Assembly: GCA_017396865.1 (NCBI GenBank)
Contig: JAFQKO010000076.1
Span: 1-35,015 of the forward strand
DNA length: 35,015 nucleotides
Origin: Clostridia bacterium
GTDB taxonomy: Bacteria > Bacillota_A > Clostridia > Oscillospirales > QAKW01
Direction of reading: 5' to 3'
Below are positions 25,183 through 32,717 of this stretch, one piece after another. Numbering within the stretch: the first letter of the stretch is position 1; each line of letters begins with the position of its first letter. The position numbers were made by a program, and so were the translations under genes. The notes under the pieces were generated by a model. It saw only the letters and a program-made list of their open reading frames with translations. It was not told the origin of the DNA and made no database searches.

Positions 25183-26526
25183 ATGACTGTAAAAGAAGTT
25201 AAAAAGCTGGAGAAGAGCACTGTTGAGCTGCTCATCGAGGTAAAGGGCGATGAGTTCAAAAAGGCTGTAGACGATGCCTTCAAGAAGAACATTTCCAAAA
25301 TCACCGTTCCCGGCTTCAGAAAGGGCAAGGCTCCCCGTAAGGTCGTAGAGCGCCTGTACGGTGAGGGTGTCTTTTATGAAGATGCCGTAAACGCACTCTA
25401 TCCCAAGGCATATGACGATGCCGTTGAGGCTGAGAAGCTGAACGTTGTTGCCCGCCCCGAGATCGAGATCACCGAGGTTGATGCCGATGGCTTCACCTTC
25501 AAGGCTACCGTTGTTGTAAAGCCCGAGGTGGAAGTTAAGAAATATAAGGGTTTAAAAGCAACCAAAAAGGTCTATACTGTAACCGAGACCGAAGTAAAGG
25601 CAGAGCTCACCCGCCTGCAGAAGCAGAATGAGCGCACCGTAGTTGTGGAGCGCGAGTCTAAGGACGGCGATACCGTCAACATCAACTTCGACGGTTCCGT
25701 TGACGGCGTTCCCTTCGATGGCGGCAAGGGTGAGAACTATGATCTGGTTCTCGGCTCCGGCAGCTTCATCCCCGGCTTCGAGCCCCAGCTGGTTGGCAAG
25801 AAGGCAGGCGAGGATGTCAGCGTTGAGGTTACCTTCCCCGAAGAGTATCATGCCGAGGAGCTGAAGGGTAAGGCGGCTGTTTTCGCTTGCCATATCAATG
25901 AGGTTAAGGAAACCGAGGCCCCCGAAATCGATGATGAGTTCGCAAAGGACGTCAGCGAGTTCGATACCTTGGCTGATCTGAAGAAGGATATCAGAAAGAA
26001 GCTGAAGGAGCAGAAGGAGCGTCAGTCTGCAAATGAGCTGGATAACGCTCTGATCGACATTCTGCTGGAGAACACCGAGGTTGAGATCCCCGACGCCATG
26101 GTCGAGCAGAAGATCGACGGTATGTGCGGTGAGTTCGAGCAGCGCCTTGCAGGCTCCGGCTTGGATCTTAAGACCTATCTGCAGTATACCGGCATGGATG
26201 AGGCCGCTTTCCGTAAGGGCTTCGAGGCCGATGCACTGAAGCAGGTTAAGGTTCGCCTGGCTCTGGAAGCAGTTGTTGCCAAGGAAGGCATCGTTGTTTC
26301 CGATGAGGATATCGAGAAGGAATATAAGGACATCGCCGATGCCTACGGTATGCCCGTTGATCAGGTTAAGATGTACCTGCCCGTAACCGATATCACCATG
26401 GATTGCGCTGTTTCCAAGGCTGTTGAGGTTATCAGAAACAATGCAGAGGTTACCGAAGAAAAGGTAACCGCCAAGAAGGCTCCCGCAAAGAAGGCCGCCG
26501 CTAAGAAGGAAGCCGACGCGGAGTAA
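25183..26526 (+). CDS. tig: Trigger factor, ribosome-associated chaperone and peptidyl-prolyl isomerase
   Basis: 447 residues; GGAGG upstream decides the start. The N-terminal domain holds the ribosome-binding loop GFRKGKAP (44-51). An FKBP-type isomerase domain (~155-240) follows with GDTVNINFDG and SGSFIPGFE. The C-terminal domain is the chaperone cradle. The protein ends in a lysine/alanine-rich tail (KKAPAKKAAAKKE), a low-complexity extension beyond the usual C terminus. It binds nascent chains at the ribosome exit tunnel. It is followed by clpP after 22 bp, probably on the same mRNA, in the classic tig-clpP-clpX order. Confidence 0.97.
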   Translation: MTVKEVKKLEKSTVELLIEVKGDEFKKAVDDAFKKNISKITVPGFRKGKAPRKVVERLYGEGVFYEDAVNALYPKAYDDAVEAEKLNVVARPEIEITEVDADGFTFKATVVVKPEVEVKKYKGLKATKKVYTVTETEVKAELTRLQKQNERTVVVERESKDGDTVNINFDGSVDGVPFDGGKGENYDLVLGSGSFIPGFEPQLVGKKAGEDVSVEVTFPEEYHAEELKGKAAVFACHINEVKETEAPEIDDEFAKDVSEFDTLADLKKDIRKKLKEQKERQSANELDNALIDILLENTEVEIPDAMVEQKIDGMCGEFEQRLAGSGLDLKTYLQYTGMDEAAFRKGFEADALKQVKVRLALEAVVAKEGIVVSDEDIEKEYKDIADAYGMPVDQVKMYLPVTDITMDCAVSKAVEVIRNNAEVTEEKVTAKKAPAKKAAAKKEADAE

Positions 26527-26548
26527 TTAGAATTTAAGGAGTTTATCT

Positions 26549-27130
26549 ATGAGTTTAGTCCCGATGGTAGTGGAGCAGACCGGTCACGGTGAGCGCTCCT
26601 ATGATATCTATTCCCGCCTGCTGAATGATCGCATTATCATTTTGGCGGAAGAGGTCAATGATACCACGGCAAGCCTTGTAATTGCCCAGCTTTTGTATCT
26701 GGAGAGTCAGGATCCCGATAAGGATATCAGCTTCTATATCAACTCTCCCGGTGGCTCGGTAACAGCCGGCCTTGCGATCTTTGATACCATGCAGTATATC
26801 AAGTGCGACGTATCAACGATCTGTATCGGCATGGCTGCGAGCATGGGTGCATTTCTGCTGGCCGCCGGTGCGAAGGGTAAGCGCTACTGCCTGCCCAATA
26901 GTGAGGTGATGATCCATCAGCCTCTCGGCGGTATTATGGGTAGCGTTACCGATGTGGAAATCCGCAATCGGAACCTGAAGAAAACCAAGGATAAACTGAA
27001 TCGGATGCTGGCTGATTTCACGGGTAAGAGCCTGGAAGAGATCACCCGCGATACCGATCGCGATAATTTTATGACCGCCGAAGAAGCCAAGGCTTACGGT
27101 CTTGTGGATGAGGTAATTGCTCACCGCTGA
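26549..27130 (+). CDS. clpP: ATP-dependent Clp protease proteolytic subunit
   Basis: 193 residues with AAGGAG upstream. The catalytic triad is visible: Ser98 in GMAASMGAF, His123 in MIHQPLGG and Asp172 in TDRDNF. ClpP forms a double heptameric barrel that degrades proteins unfolded by ClpX or another Clp ATPase. It is co-oriented with clpX, which starts 69 bp downstream across a hairpin. Confidence 0.98.
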   Translation: MSLVPMVVEQTGHGERSYDIYSRLLNDRIIILAEEVNDTTASLVIAQLLYLESQDPDKDISFYINSPGGSVTAGLAIFDTMQYIKCDVSTICIGMAASMGAFLLAAGAKGKRYCLPNSEVMIHQPLGGIMGSVTDVEIRNRNLKKTKDKLNRMLADFTGKSLEEITRDTDRDNFMTAEEAKAYGLVDEVIAHR

Positions 27131-27141
27131 TGCTATTAAGT

Positions 27142-27174
27142 AAGAGAAAGGAATTTTTCGGATTCCTTTCTCTT
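27142..27174 (+). terminator. Hairpin between clpP and clpX, possible weak terminator or mRNA-stabilising stem
   Basis: A perfect 13-bp, mostly A/G-against-T/C stem (27142-27154 with 27162-27174) with a 7-nt loop. The tail TTACATTT is not a good T tract, so read-through into clpX is likely. Confidence 0.55.
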
Positions 27175-27199
27175 TACATTTATAGGGAGAATTCAAACG

Positions 27200-28477
27200 A
27201 TGTCTGATCATAAGAAAAAGAACTGCTCCTTCTGCGGCCGCTCGGCGGCAGAGGCAAATATGATCGAGGGTCTGGACGGCCTCATCTGCGCCGAGTGCGT
27301 GGAGCTTTGCATGAGCATTTTGGAGGAGGGCGGTTATCGCTCTCCGCGTGAGCAGAGCGCACCCCAAAAGGGGAAGAAAAAGAGCGATGAGGAGATCCAC
27401 GTCTATAAGCCGCAGGAAATCAAGCGCTTTTTGGATGAATACGTCATCGGTCAGGAGCGCGCCAAGATCGCCCTTTCCGTTTCCGTTTATAACCATTATA
27501 AGCGGATTATGAATCTGGATCGGGAGGATCCCGACGGCGTTGAACTGCAAAAGAGTAATATTTTGCTGGTGGGCCCCACCGGAAGTGGTAAAACCTATCT
27601 GGCCAAAACCTTGGCCAAGATCCTCAACGTCCCCTTCGCTATCGCCGATGCAACAACCCTGACCGAGGCGGGCTATGTGGGCGAGGATGTGGAGAATATC
27701 CTGCTCAAATTGATCCAGGCGGCTGATTTTGATGTGGAGCGTGCCCAGAAGGGCATTATCTACGTGGATGAGATCGATAAAATCGCCCGTAAGAGCGAGA
27801 ACGTATCCATCACCCGCGACGTCAGCGGTGAGGGCGTGCAGCAGGCTTTGCTGAAAATTGTCGAAGGTACCGTTGCAAACGTTCCCCCTCAAGGCGGCAG
27901 AAAGCATCCGAATCAGGAGTTTATTCCGATCGATACGACCAATATTCTGTTTATCTGCGGCGGCTCCTTCGATGGAATTCAGGACGTTGTTAAAAAGCGG
28001 ATCGGCAAGTCTGCCGTCGGCTTTGGTGCGCAGATTCAGAGTAAAGAAGGCCCCTCGCTCACCGAGATCTATCAAAAGCTGGAAAGCCGCGATATCGCAA
28101 AATACGGCGTGATCCCCGAGTTGGTCGGCCGTTTGCCGGTGCTGGTTACGTTGGACGAACTGGATGAGCAAGCCATGCTTCGCATCCTGACCGAACCGAA
28201 GAACGCCATTGTCAAGCAGTATAAAAAGCTGTTCCAATTGGATGATGTGGAGCTGGTCTTTACCGACGATGCGCTCCATGCCGTTGCTGAGCAGACCGTC
28301 ACCCGTAAAACGGGCGCCCGCGGCCTGCGTGCAATTATTGAAAACGCCATGATGGACGTGATGTATCGCGTTCCCTCCATGGAAAACGTCGCTAAGGTCA
28401 CCTTGGATCGTGCCTTTGTTTTGGGCGAGGGCGAGGCGAAGATTGAATATAAGGAGGAGAATCGGGATGCAAAGTAA
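27200..28477 (+). CDS. clpX: ATP-dependent Clp protease ATP-binding subunit ClpX
   Basis: 425 residues. The N-terminal zinc-binding domain has CSFC and CAECVELC. The AAA+ core has Walker A GPTGSGKT (near 125-132), Walker B YVDEIDKI, and later [10 protein letters not shown] of the sensor-2 region. ClpX unfolds tagged proteins and threads them into ClpP. GGAG lies upstream of the ATG. The last codons overlap the next gene by 11 bp. Confidence 0.98.
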   Translation: MSDHKKKNCSFCGRSAAEANMIEGLDGLICAECVELCMSILEEGGYRSPREQSAPQKGKKKSDEEIHVYKPQEIKRFLDEYVIGQERAKIALSVSVYNHYKRIMNLDREDPDGVELQKSNILLVGPTGSGKTYLAKTLAKILNVPFAIADATTLTEAGYVGEDVENILLKLIQAADFDVERAQKGIIYVDEIDKIARKSENVSITRDVSGEGVQQALLKIVEGTVANVPPQGGRKHPNQEFIPIDTTNILFICGGSFDGIQDVVKKRIGKSAVGFGAQIQSKEGPSLTEIYQKLESRDIAKYGVIPELVGRLPVLVTLDELDEQAMLRILTEPKNAIVKQYKKLFQLDDVELVFTDDALHAVAEQTVTRKTGARGLRAIIENAMMDVMYRVPSMENVAKVTLDRAFVLGEGEAKIEYKEENRDAK

Positions 28478-29042
28478 TTTCTTTTCGATGCTCTTTCGTA
28501 TGAAGTATATCGATCGCTGGGCGCTGATGCGGAATTCCCGCGCGGAAACCCTCACCGAGCATACGCTGGAAACCGCCGTGTTGGCCCATGCGCTTGCAAC
28601 CATCTCCAATGAGCGCTTCGGAACAAGCTATAATGCCGACCGTGCTGCGGTGCTGGGAATGTTCCATGATGCCCATGAGATTTTAACCGGCGATATGCCT
28701 ACGCCCGTGAAGTATCAAAACCCCGCCATTGAAACTGCCTTTAAGGGCGTTGAGGCGGCCGCAAACGATCAGTTGATCGGAATGCTGCCCGTTGATTTGC
28801 AGGCAACCTATGCGCCGCTGCTCAATGAGGCGGATGAAGAGCTGCGCCCTCTCGTGAAGGCGGCTGATAAGCTTTCTGCGTTGATCAAATGTATCGAGGA
28901 GCGCAAGGCGGGAAATACCGAATTTGCCAAGGCGGAGCAGTCAATTCGTCTGCTGCTGGAAGAAAATACCCTGCCCGCCGTTCAAGTGTTTATGGAAGAA
29001 TTTTTGCCCGCATTTGAGTTGACCTTGGATGAAATGAGATGA
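28467..29042 (+). CDS. yfbR: YfbR-like 5'-deoxynucleotidase (HD domain)
   Basis: The ATG at 28467 follows AAGGAGGA inside the 3' end of clpX; the product is 191 residues. It matches YfbR along its length: [17 protein letters not shown] (first His), [12 protein letters not shown] (HD pair) and a later acidic residue in AADKLSAL. YfbR enzymes remove the 5' phosphate from deoxyribonucleoside monophosphates with a divalent metal. The 11-bp overlap with clpX implies coupled translation. A strong terminator follows immediately. Confidence 0.92.
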   Translation: MQSNFFSMLFRMKYIDRWALMRNSRAETLTEHTLETAVLAHALATISNERFGTSYNADRAAVLGMFHDAHEILTGDMPTPVKYQNPAIETAFKGVEAAANDQLIGMLPVDLQATYAPLLNEADEELRPLVKAADKLSALIKCIEERKAGNTEFAKAEQSIRLLLEENTLPAVQVFMEEFLPAFELTLDEMR

Positions 29043-29043
29043 A

Positions 29044-29070
29044 AAAAGCCGCCCAATGGGCGGCTTTTAT
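29044..29070 (+). terminator. Intrinsic terminator after the clpX-yfbR transcript
   Basis: A perfect 11-bp stem (29044-29054 with 29058-29068) of AAAAGCCGCCC and its complement, with a short AAT loop. Confidence 0.88.
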
Positions 29071-29085
29071 AATGCGCATCGAACA

Positions 29086-29232
29086 GCCGAAACGATTGTT
29101 TCGGCATAAGTTCCACCATCCAAAAATTCATCGCCCTTCGGCTCGATATTTTTGGGGTGTCACTTACCCCTAAAGGGACTCGAAAGCGCAAAGCGCTTTC
29201 ATCGCTGCCCCGCTTGCGCGAGCACGCTCGAG
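29086..29232. repeat. Cluster of short hairpins in gene-free DNA
   Basis: Successive inverted repeats are seen at 29086-29105 (8-bp perfect, GATT loop), 29120-29155 (8 plus 4 bp with a small bulge), 29154-29170 (GGGGT/ACCCC) and 29182-29200 (8-bp perfect, AAA loop), with a weak one near 29219-29230. A 69-codon minus-strand opening (28982-29191) crosses this region and the yfbR end, but it lacks a convincing ribosome-binding site and crosses a terminator. I recognise no known RNA family. Confidence 0.5.
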
Positions 29233-29233
29233 T

Positions 29234-29254
29234 GAGCCTGCTATCCCGGCCAAT
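29234..29254 (+). other. Fragment resembling the 3' end of the nearby tRNA-Gln, in opposite orientation
   Basis: CCTGCTATCCC then GCCAA on the plus strand matches the 3' T-arm/acceptor end of the minus-strand tRNA-Gln except for one base difference and a one-base gap at the 5' side. No matching 5' acceptor half is found upstream, so this is not a complete tRNA. Confidence 0.45.
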
Positions 29255-29290
29255 AAAGAATCCGCCCGTTTAGGCGGATTTTTTATTGGC
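29249..29290. terminator. Long symmetric hairpin, possible bidirectional terminator
   Basis: An 18-bp stem including one G-T pair (29249-29266 with 29273-29290) with a 6-nt loop. The inner AATCCGCC/GGCGGATT part followed by T4 looks like a terminator, but the pairing extends through the T tract. Confidence 0.6.
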
Positions 29291-29350
29291 TATGGGCTAC
29301 AAAAAAGATATTTTTGCTGTTTTTGCGTATGAATTCGAACTCTCGCATAA

Positions 29351-29526
29351 ATAATGATATATCGCTTGCGCGATATGATATACGGCTGGCACCGTATGAT
29401 ATATTTCCACATCGTGAAAATATGATATAATATCCGTTCCTTCATATGCCGCAGGCATATATCACCCACCGAAGGTGGATATCATATCGAAGATATATCA
29501 CCCGTTCCGTAAGGAACGGATATCAT
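29351..29526. repeat. TGATATA-spaced hairpin array
   Basis: Four copies of TGATATA (29355, 29376, 29397, 29423) alternate with hairpins on the left. On the right, four copies of its complement or a one-base variant (29458, 29478, 29494, 29519) alternate with hairpins. The stems are 29359-29376, 29380-29397, 29401-29423, 29444-29460, 29466-29478, 29484-29496 and 29502-29519. ATATCCGTTCC (29430-29440) can also pair perfectly with GGAACGGATAT (29513-29523), competing with the last hairpin. No open reading frame of note is present. It could be a dispersed repeat or a structured RNA. Confidence 0.65.
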
Positions 29527-29528
29527 TG

Positions 29529-29564
29529 AAAAACGACAAGTTTCTGTCGAAACTTGTCGTTTTT
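29529..29564 (-). terminator. Terminator of the tRNA-Gln gene
   Basis: A perfect 15-bp stem (29529-29543 with 29550-29564) with a 6-nt loop begins two bases after the encoded CCA of the minus-strand tRNA and ends in a T5 tract in that direction. The symmetric A and T ends would allow function in both directions. Confidence 0.88.
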
Positions 29565-29566
29565 CT

Positions 29567-29643
29567 TGGCTGGGATAGCAGGACTCGAACCTGCGGAATG
29601 ACGGAGTCAGAATCCGTTGCCTTACCAACTTGGCTATATCCCA
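29567..29643 (-). tRNA. tRNA-Gln (anticodon CTG)
   Basis: Read on the minus strand: acceptor stem TGGGATA/TATCCCA, a D-arm with GGTAAGGC, anticodon stem ACGGA/TCCGT around loop TTCTGAC (anticodon CTG, reading CAG), T-arm GCAGG-TTCGAGT-CCTGC, discriminator G and an encoded CCA. The body is close to the bacterial tRNA-Gln consensus, including discriminator G. The gene is alone, with its own promoter and terminator. Confidence 0.95.
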
Positions 29644-29655
29644 ACGACGCTCAAT

Positions 29656-29684
29656 ATTATAACAGATAAAAATTGATTTGTAAA
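29656..29684 (-). promoter_or_regulatory. Promoter of tRNA-Gln
   Basis: On the minus strand TTTACA (29684-29679), 17-bp spacer, TATAAT (29661-29656), 13 bp before the mature tRNA end. Confidence 0.75.
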
Positions 29685-29720
29685 GTAAAATTTTAAGAAA
29701 TTTGAATTATTTTTATTCGG

Positions 29721-29749
29721 TTGACAAACATAGAGCTATCGGGTATAAT
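29721..29749 (+). promoter_or_regulatory. Full-consensus sigma-A promoter of the NAGPA-domain gene
   Basis: TTGACA at 29721-29726, a 17-bp spacer and TATAAT at 29744-29749: every base matches the consensus. It is the best promoter in the window. Confidence 0.9.
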
Positions 29750-29784
29750 TTATAATAGTATTACTATGTAAATAGGTGATGATT

Positions 29785-30921
29785 TTGAGAAAAAACAAAC
29801 GATATATTGCGAAACATGCGCGCAAGCTGGATCGTCCTTCGGGCGCTCTGAAAAGCGGCAGATGGTATCGACGCGCTTGGGGCAAATATCTGATCAGCTT
29901 CGGCGTATCGATGCTGACGATTGCCGCCTGCATTCTCTTTGCCTTGTATGGGCCGATCTCGCTGTTCCGCGTAACGCTGATCACCTCGGCGATGACAACG
30001 AAGGATCATCAAAGCCTGGCAGAGATCTTTTTCTCCGATGAAACGATCAACTGGGTTTTGGATCATAATAAGGTTGTTGAGCTGGATTCAACGACCGATA
30101 CCAACGCAATCGATACCTCTCGCGGCGATGGAGAACGGGAGCTGATTAGTATTCACGAGATTTCGGGCGGCTCGATCGCTACCTTGGATTACTATGAAGG
30201 CTACGTCATGGAAATTTCCGACCCCGCTTGGGTGCGACTCGGAATTCCGAAGGATTTCGGAACCAAGGGGCAGAAGCTGCCTCGTTTGATTGAATCCTAT
30301 AATGCGCTTGCCGGTATCAATGCAGGTGGATTTGCCGACATTGGCGGCTTCGGTAACGGCGGTAATGCGGTCGGTATGGTTATGATCGACGGCGTTATGA
30401 TCAAGAAGCCCTTCACCAAATACGTCAATTTGGTTGGTGTTAACAACGATAACGTGCTTGTGCTCGGTCGCTATAAGGCCAGCGAGCTGGAGTCCTTGGA
30501 TCTCCGTTGCGCCTGCGAATTCGATCCTTTCTTGATTATCAACGGTGAGCCTGCCGAGATCCGCGGCGACGGCGGCTGGGGCAGCGCTCCCAGAACCGCT
30601 ATCGGTCAGCGGAAGGACGGAACGATTATCTTCGTTGTAATCGATGGCCGTAATCCTCCCGTGATCGGTGCATCGATGAAGCAATTGCAGGATATTATGA
30701 TCGAAGAGGGATGCTGGAATGCGGTAAACCTGGATGGCGGCTCTTCCTCTGTTATGTACTATACCGAAAAAGCGGGTAGCACCGAAGAGGGTGTCGGTAG
30801 GGTGCTGAATAATCCCAGCGGATCGGATGCCGACGGTATGCGCTTCCTGCCCAATGCGTTCCTGGTGGTAGATCCCGAAACCTATGATCCTCCCACCGAT
30901 CGCCCGCCTCATAATAAGTAA
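29785..30921 (+). CDS. Membrane-anchored phosphodiester glycosidase (NAGPA) domain protein
   Basis: A TTG start at 29785 is preferred because AGGTGA (29774-29779) lies 5 bp upstream; GTG 29776 and ATG 29779 in the same frame overlap that site. The product is about 378 residues. It has a basic N terminus, one membrane segment (~36-58) and then an outside domain. Hallmarks of the phosphodiester glycosidase domain are AGINAGGF, DPFLIINGEP, PRTAIGQRKDG, VVIDGR and LDGGSSSVM. The family removes N-acetylglucosamine from phosphodiester-linked sugars in animals; bacterial members are linked to exopolysaccharide or wall polymers, but the substrate here is unknown. The proline-rich C-terminal tail is short. 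It is a single-gene unit between a consensus promoter and a bidirectional terminator. Confidence 0.88.
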   Translation: MRKNKRYIAKHARKLDRPSGALKSGRWYRRAWGKYLISFGVSMLTIAACILFALYGPISLFRVTLITSAMTTKDHQSLAEIFFSDETINWVLDHNKVVELDSTTDTNAIDTSRGDGERELISIHEISGGSIATLDYYEGYVMEISDPAWVRLGIPKDFGTKGQKLPRLIESYNALAGINAGGFADIGGFGNGGNAVGMVMIDGVMIKKPFTKYVNLVGVNNDNVLVLGRYKASELESLDLRCACEFDPFLIINGEPAEIRGDGGWGSAPRTAIGQRKDGTIIFVVIDGRNPPVIGASMKQLQDIMIEEGCWNAVNLDGGSSSVMYYTEKAGSTEEGVGRVLNNPSGSDADGMRFLPNAFLVVDPETYDPPTDRPPHNK

Positions 30922-30926
30922 TGATG

Positions 30927-30961
30927 AAAAAGAGTATCTGCCTCGGCAGATACTCTTTTTT
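30927..30961. terminator. Bidirectional terminator between convergent genes
   Basis: A perfect 15-bp stem (30927-30941 with 30946-30960), CTCG loop, A-rich on one side and T-rich on the other. It serves the NAGPA-domain gene and the minus-strand ferredoxin gene. Confidence 0.92.
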
Positions 30962-30962
30962 G

Positions 30963-31658
30963 TTATTCGACAATTCGTCCGTCGGTCGTGACGGTAACCA
31001 CTTGCCACGGGATGAATTTTTCGCTCGCCTGCAATGCCCGCTTCACGGCGTTTTCCAGCCCGCCACAGCAAGGAACCTCCATTCGCACGATTTTAACGCT
31101 TTTTATGTTGTTGTTGCGGATGATCTGCGTCAGCTTCTCGGCGTAATCCCCCTCGTCCAGCTTGGGGCAACCGATCAATGTAATGTGATTGCGGATAAAC
31201 TCTTCGTGAAAATTACCGTAAGCATACGCGGTGCAATCGGCGGCGATCAAGAGGTTGGCTCCATCGAAATAGGGTGCGTTGATCGGCACCAGCTTGATCT
31301 GGCAGGGCCATTGGGAAAGCCTGCTGATTGCTGCGGCCGATTGCGTCGGCACCGCAATTTCCCGTTTGATCGCCTTGCTTTGTGTGCCGGGGCAGCCGCA
31401 GGGTAGCTTTACGTCGAATTGCTTCATTTTCGCCTGCCGAACCGCCTCTTCATCGTAGGCGGGCGCTTCCCGCTCTTCGAAGGAAATGGCGTCGGTGGGG
31501 CAGGCGGGGAGGCAATCTCCCAAGCCGTCGCAATAATCCTCACGAGTCAGCGTTGCCTTGCCGTTGATCATCTCAATGGCTCCCTCGTGGCAGGCTGCGG
31601 CACAAGCACCGCAGCCATTGCATTTATCTTCATCAATCTTTATAATCTTTCGAATCAT
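30963..31658 (-). CDS. 4Fe-4S ferredoxin-type protein with extra cysteine-rich C-terminal domain
   Basis: 231 residues with AAGGAGGAG upstream. The N-terminal ~60 residues form a dicluster ferredoxin unit: CNGCGACAAACHEG, then a second group with CDGLGDCLPACP. The remaining ~165 residues contain further conserved-looking cysteines in CGCPG, WPCQ, ADCTAYAYG, IGCPKLD and VPCCGG. This suggests one more metal centre or redox cysteines; I cannot name this domain. It starts 12 bp after ldhA and is probably co-transcribed with it. A role in electron transfer tied to lactate or stress metabolism is inference from context only. Confidence 0.85.
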   Translation of the reverse strand: MIRKIIKIDEDKCNGCGACAAACHEGAIEMINGKATLTREDYCDGLGDCLPACPTDAISFEEREAPAYDEEAVRQAKMKQFDVKLPCGCPGTQSKAIKREIAVPTQSAAAISRLSQWPCQIKLVPINAPYFDGANLLIAADCTAYAYGNFHEEFIRNHITLIGCPKLDEGDYAEKLTQIIRNNNIKSVKIVRMEVPCCGGLENAVKRALQASEKFIPWQVVTVTTDGRIVE

Positions 31659-31670
31659 AGTTGCTCCTCC

Positions 31671-32705
31671 TTAAAAGCATTTGCCCTTTTGGCAATCCTC
31701 GGTTTTGCCGCAACGATAGCAAATCTCGTTGGGGCATTGACCGTCTTCAAAAAAATCGATCAGGTTCTTCGCGGTGGTTTCGGCAATGTTTTCCAGCGCC
31801 TCTTCGGTTAAAAAGGCTTGGTGCGAGGTAACGATCACGTTCGGCATCGAGATCAGCCGTGCTAAGGTGTCGTCCTCCATGATGTGCCCTGAATTGTCCT
31901 CGAAGAAGAGGTCGGCCTCCTCCTCGTAAACGTCCAAGCAGGCCGCACCAACCTTGCGGGATTTAATGCCGTTCAGCAGCGCCTCGGCATCCACCAGCGA
32001 GCCGCGCGAGGTGTTCAGAATGATCACGCCTTGCTTGCATTGCGCCAAGGCCGCTTCGTCGATCAGGTGGTAGGTCTCTTCGGTCAGCGGACAGTGCAGC
32101 GAAATGATGTCGCTCTCGGCAAAGATGGTTTTCAGATCCACGTACCGAACAGTATCGCCGTTGTCTAAGCCTTCGGCGGGAAATTTGTCGAACGCCAATA
32201 CCTTCATTCCGAACCCGCGGCAGATATCGATGAACACACGCCCGATCCGTCCGGTACCGATCACACCGACTGTCTTACCGTGCAGATCAAAGCCTGTTAA
32301 GCCCGCCAGGCTGAAGTTGAAATCCCGCGAACGGATGTAGGCCTTGTGAATGCGGCGAATGGAGGTTAGCAGCAATGCCATGGCGTGCTCTGCCACCGCA
32401 TAGGGGGAATAGGCGGGAACGCGCAAAACGTGAAGCCTGCCAAAGGCGTGCTTGATGTCCACGTTGTTGTAGCCTGCGCATCGCAGCGCCAATACCCGTA
32501 CCTTCATCTCAACCAACCGATCAATCACGGCCGCATCGACCGTATCATTTACAAAGGCGCAAACACCGTCGTACCCTTGCGCAAGCTCAACGGTATCTTC
32601 ATTGAGCTTGGTTTCAAAATATTTAAAGGTGATCCCATGCTCCGCTCCGTATTTGTTGAAGCTTGGGCGGTCATAGGGCTTTGCATCGAAAAAAGCAATC
32701 TTCAT
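31671..32705 (-). CDS. ldhA: D-lactate dehydrogenase (LdhA type) with cysteine-rich C-terminal tail
   Basis: The start is the ATG complementary to 32703-32705, with AAGGAGGA upstream; 344 residues. The longer opening toward 33227 runs antisense to the regulator gene and is rejected. It aligns closely to E. coli LdhA from memory: LALRCAGYNNVD, RVPAYSPYAVAEHAM, FSLAGLTGFDLHGKTVG, the NAD motif GVIGTGRIG, the catalytic arginine in NTSRGSLVD, the glutamate in DVYEEEAD and the histidine in VTSHQAFLTEEA. It reduces pyruvate to D-lactate with NADH. Oddly, the protein extends beyond the usual C terminus with CYRCGKTEDCQKGKCF, four cysteines that may bind metal or sense redox state. Confidence 0.95.
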   Translation of the reverse strand: MKIAFFDAKPYDRPSFNKYGAEHGITFKYFETKLNEDTVELAQGYDGVCAFVNDTVDAAVIDRLVEMKVRVLALRCAGYNNVDIKHAFGRLHVLRVPAYSPYAVAEHAMALLLTSIRRIHKAYIRSRDFNFSLAGLTGFDLHGKTVGVIGTGRIGRVFIDICRGFGMKVLAFDKFPAEGLDNGDTVRYVDLKTIFAESDIISLHCPLTEETYHLIDEAALAQCKQGVIILNTSRGSLVDAEALLNGIKSRKVGAACLDVYEEEADLFFEDNSGHIMEDDTLARLISMPNVIVTSHQAFLTEEALENIAETTAKNLIDFFEDGQCPNEICYRCGKTEDCQKGKCF

Positions 32706-32717
32706 TTGGATTCCTCC

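Noticed and set aside
28982..29191. 69-codon minus-strand gene downstream of yfbR.
   Set aside because: It crosses a strong terminator and the yfbR 3' end, lacks a clear ribosome-binding site and resembles no family I know.
29351..29526. CRISPR-like reading of the TGATATA array.
   Set aside because: The repeats are only about 7 bp, switch orientation midway, and the intervening pieces are self-complementary hairpins, not unique spacers; no cas genes are present.
29234..29643. Integration site (attL/attR) pair formed by the tRNA-Gln end and its copy.
   Set aside because: Integration leaves direct repeats; these are inverted, and no integrase lies between or nearby.
29475..29669. 64-codon plus-strand open frame over the tRNA-Gln region.
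   Set aside because: It is the antisense of the tRNA gene and its terminator, a common false gene.
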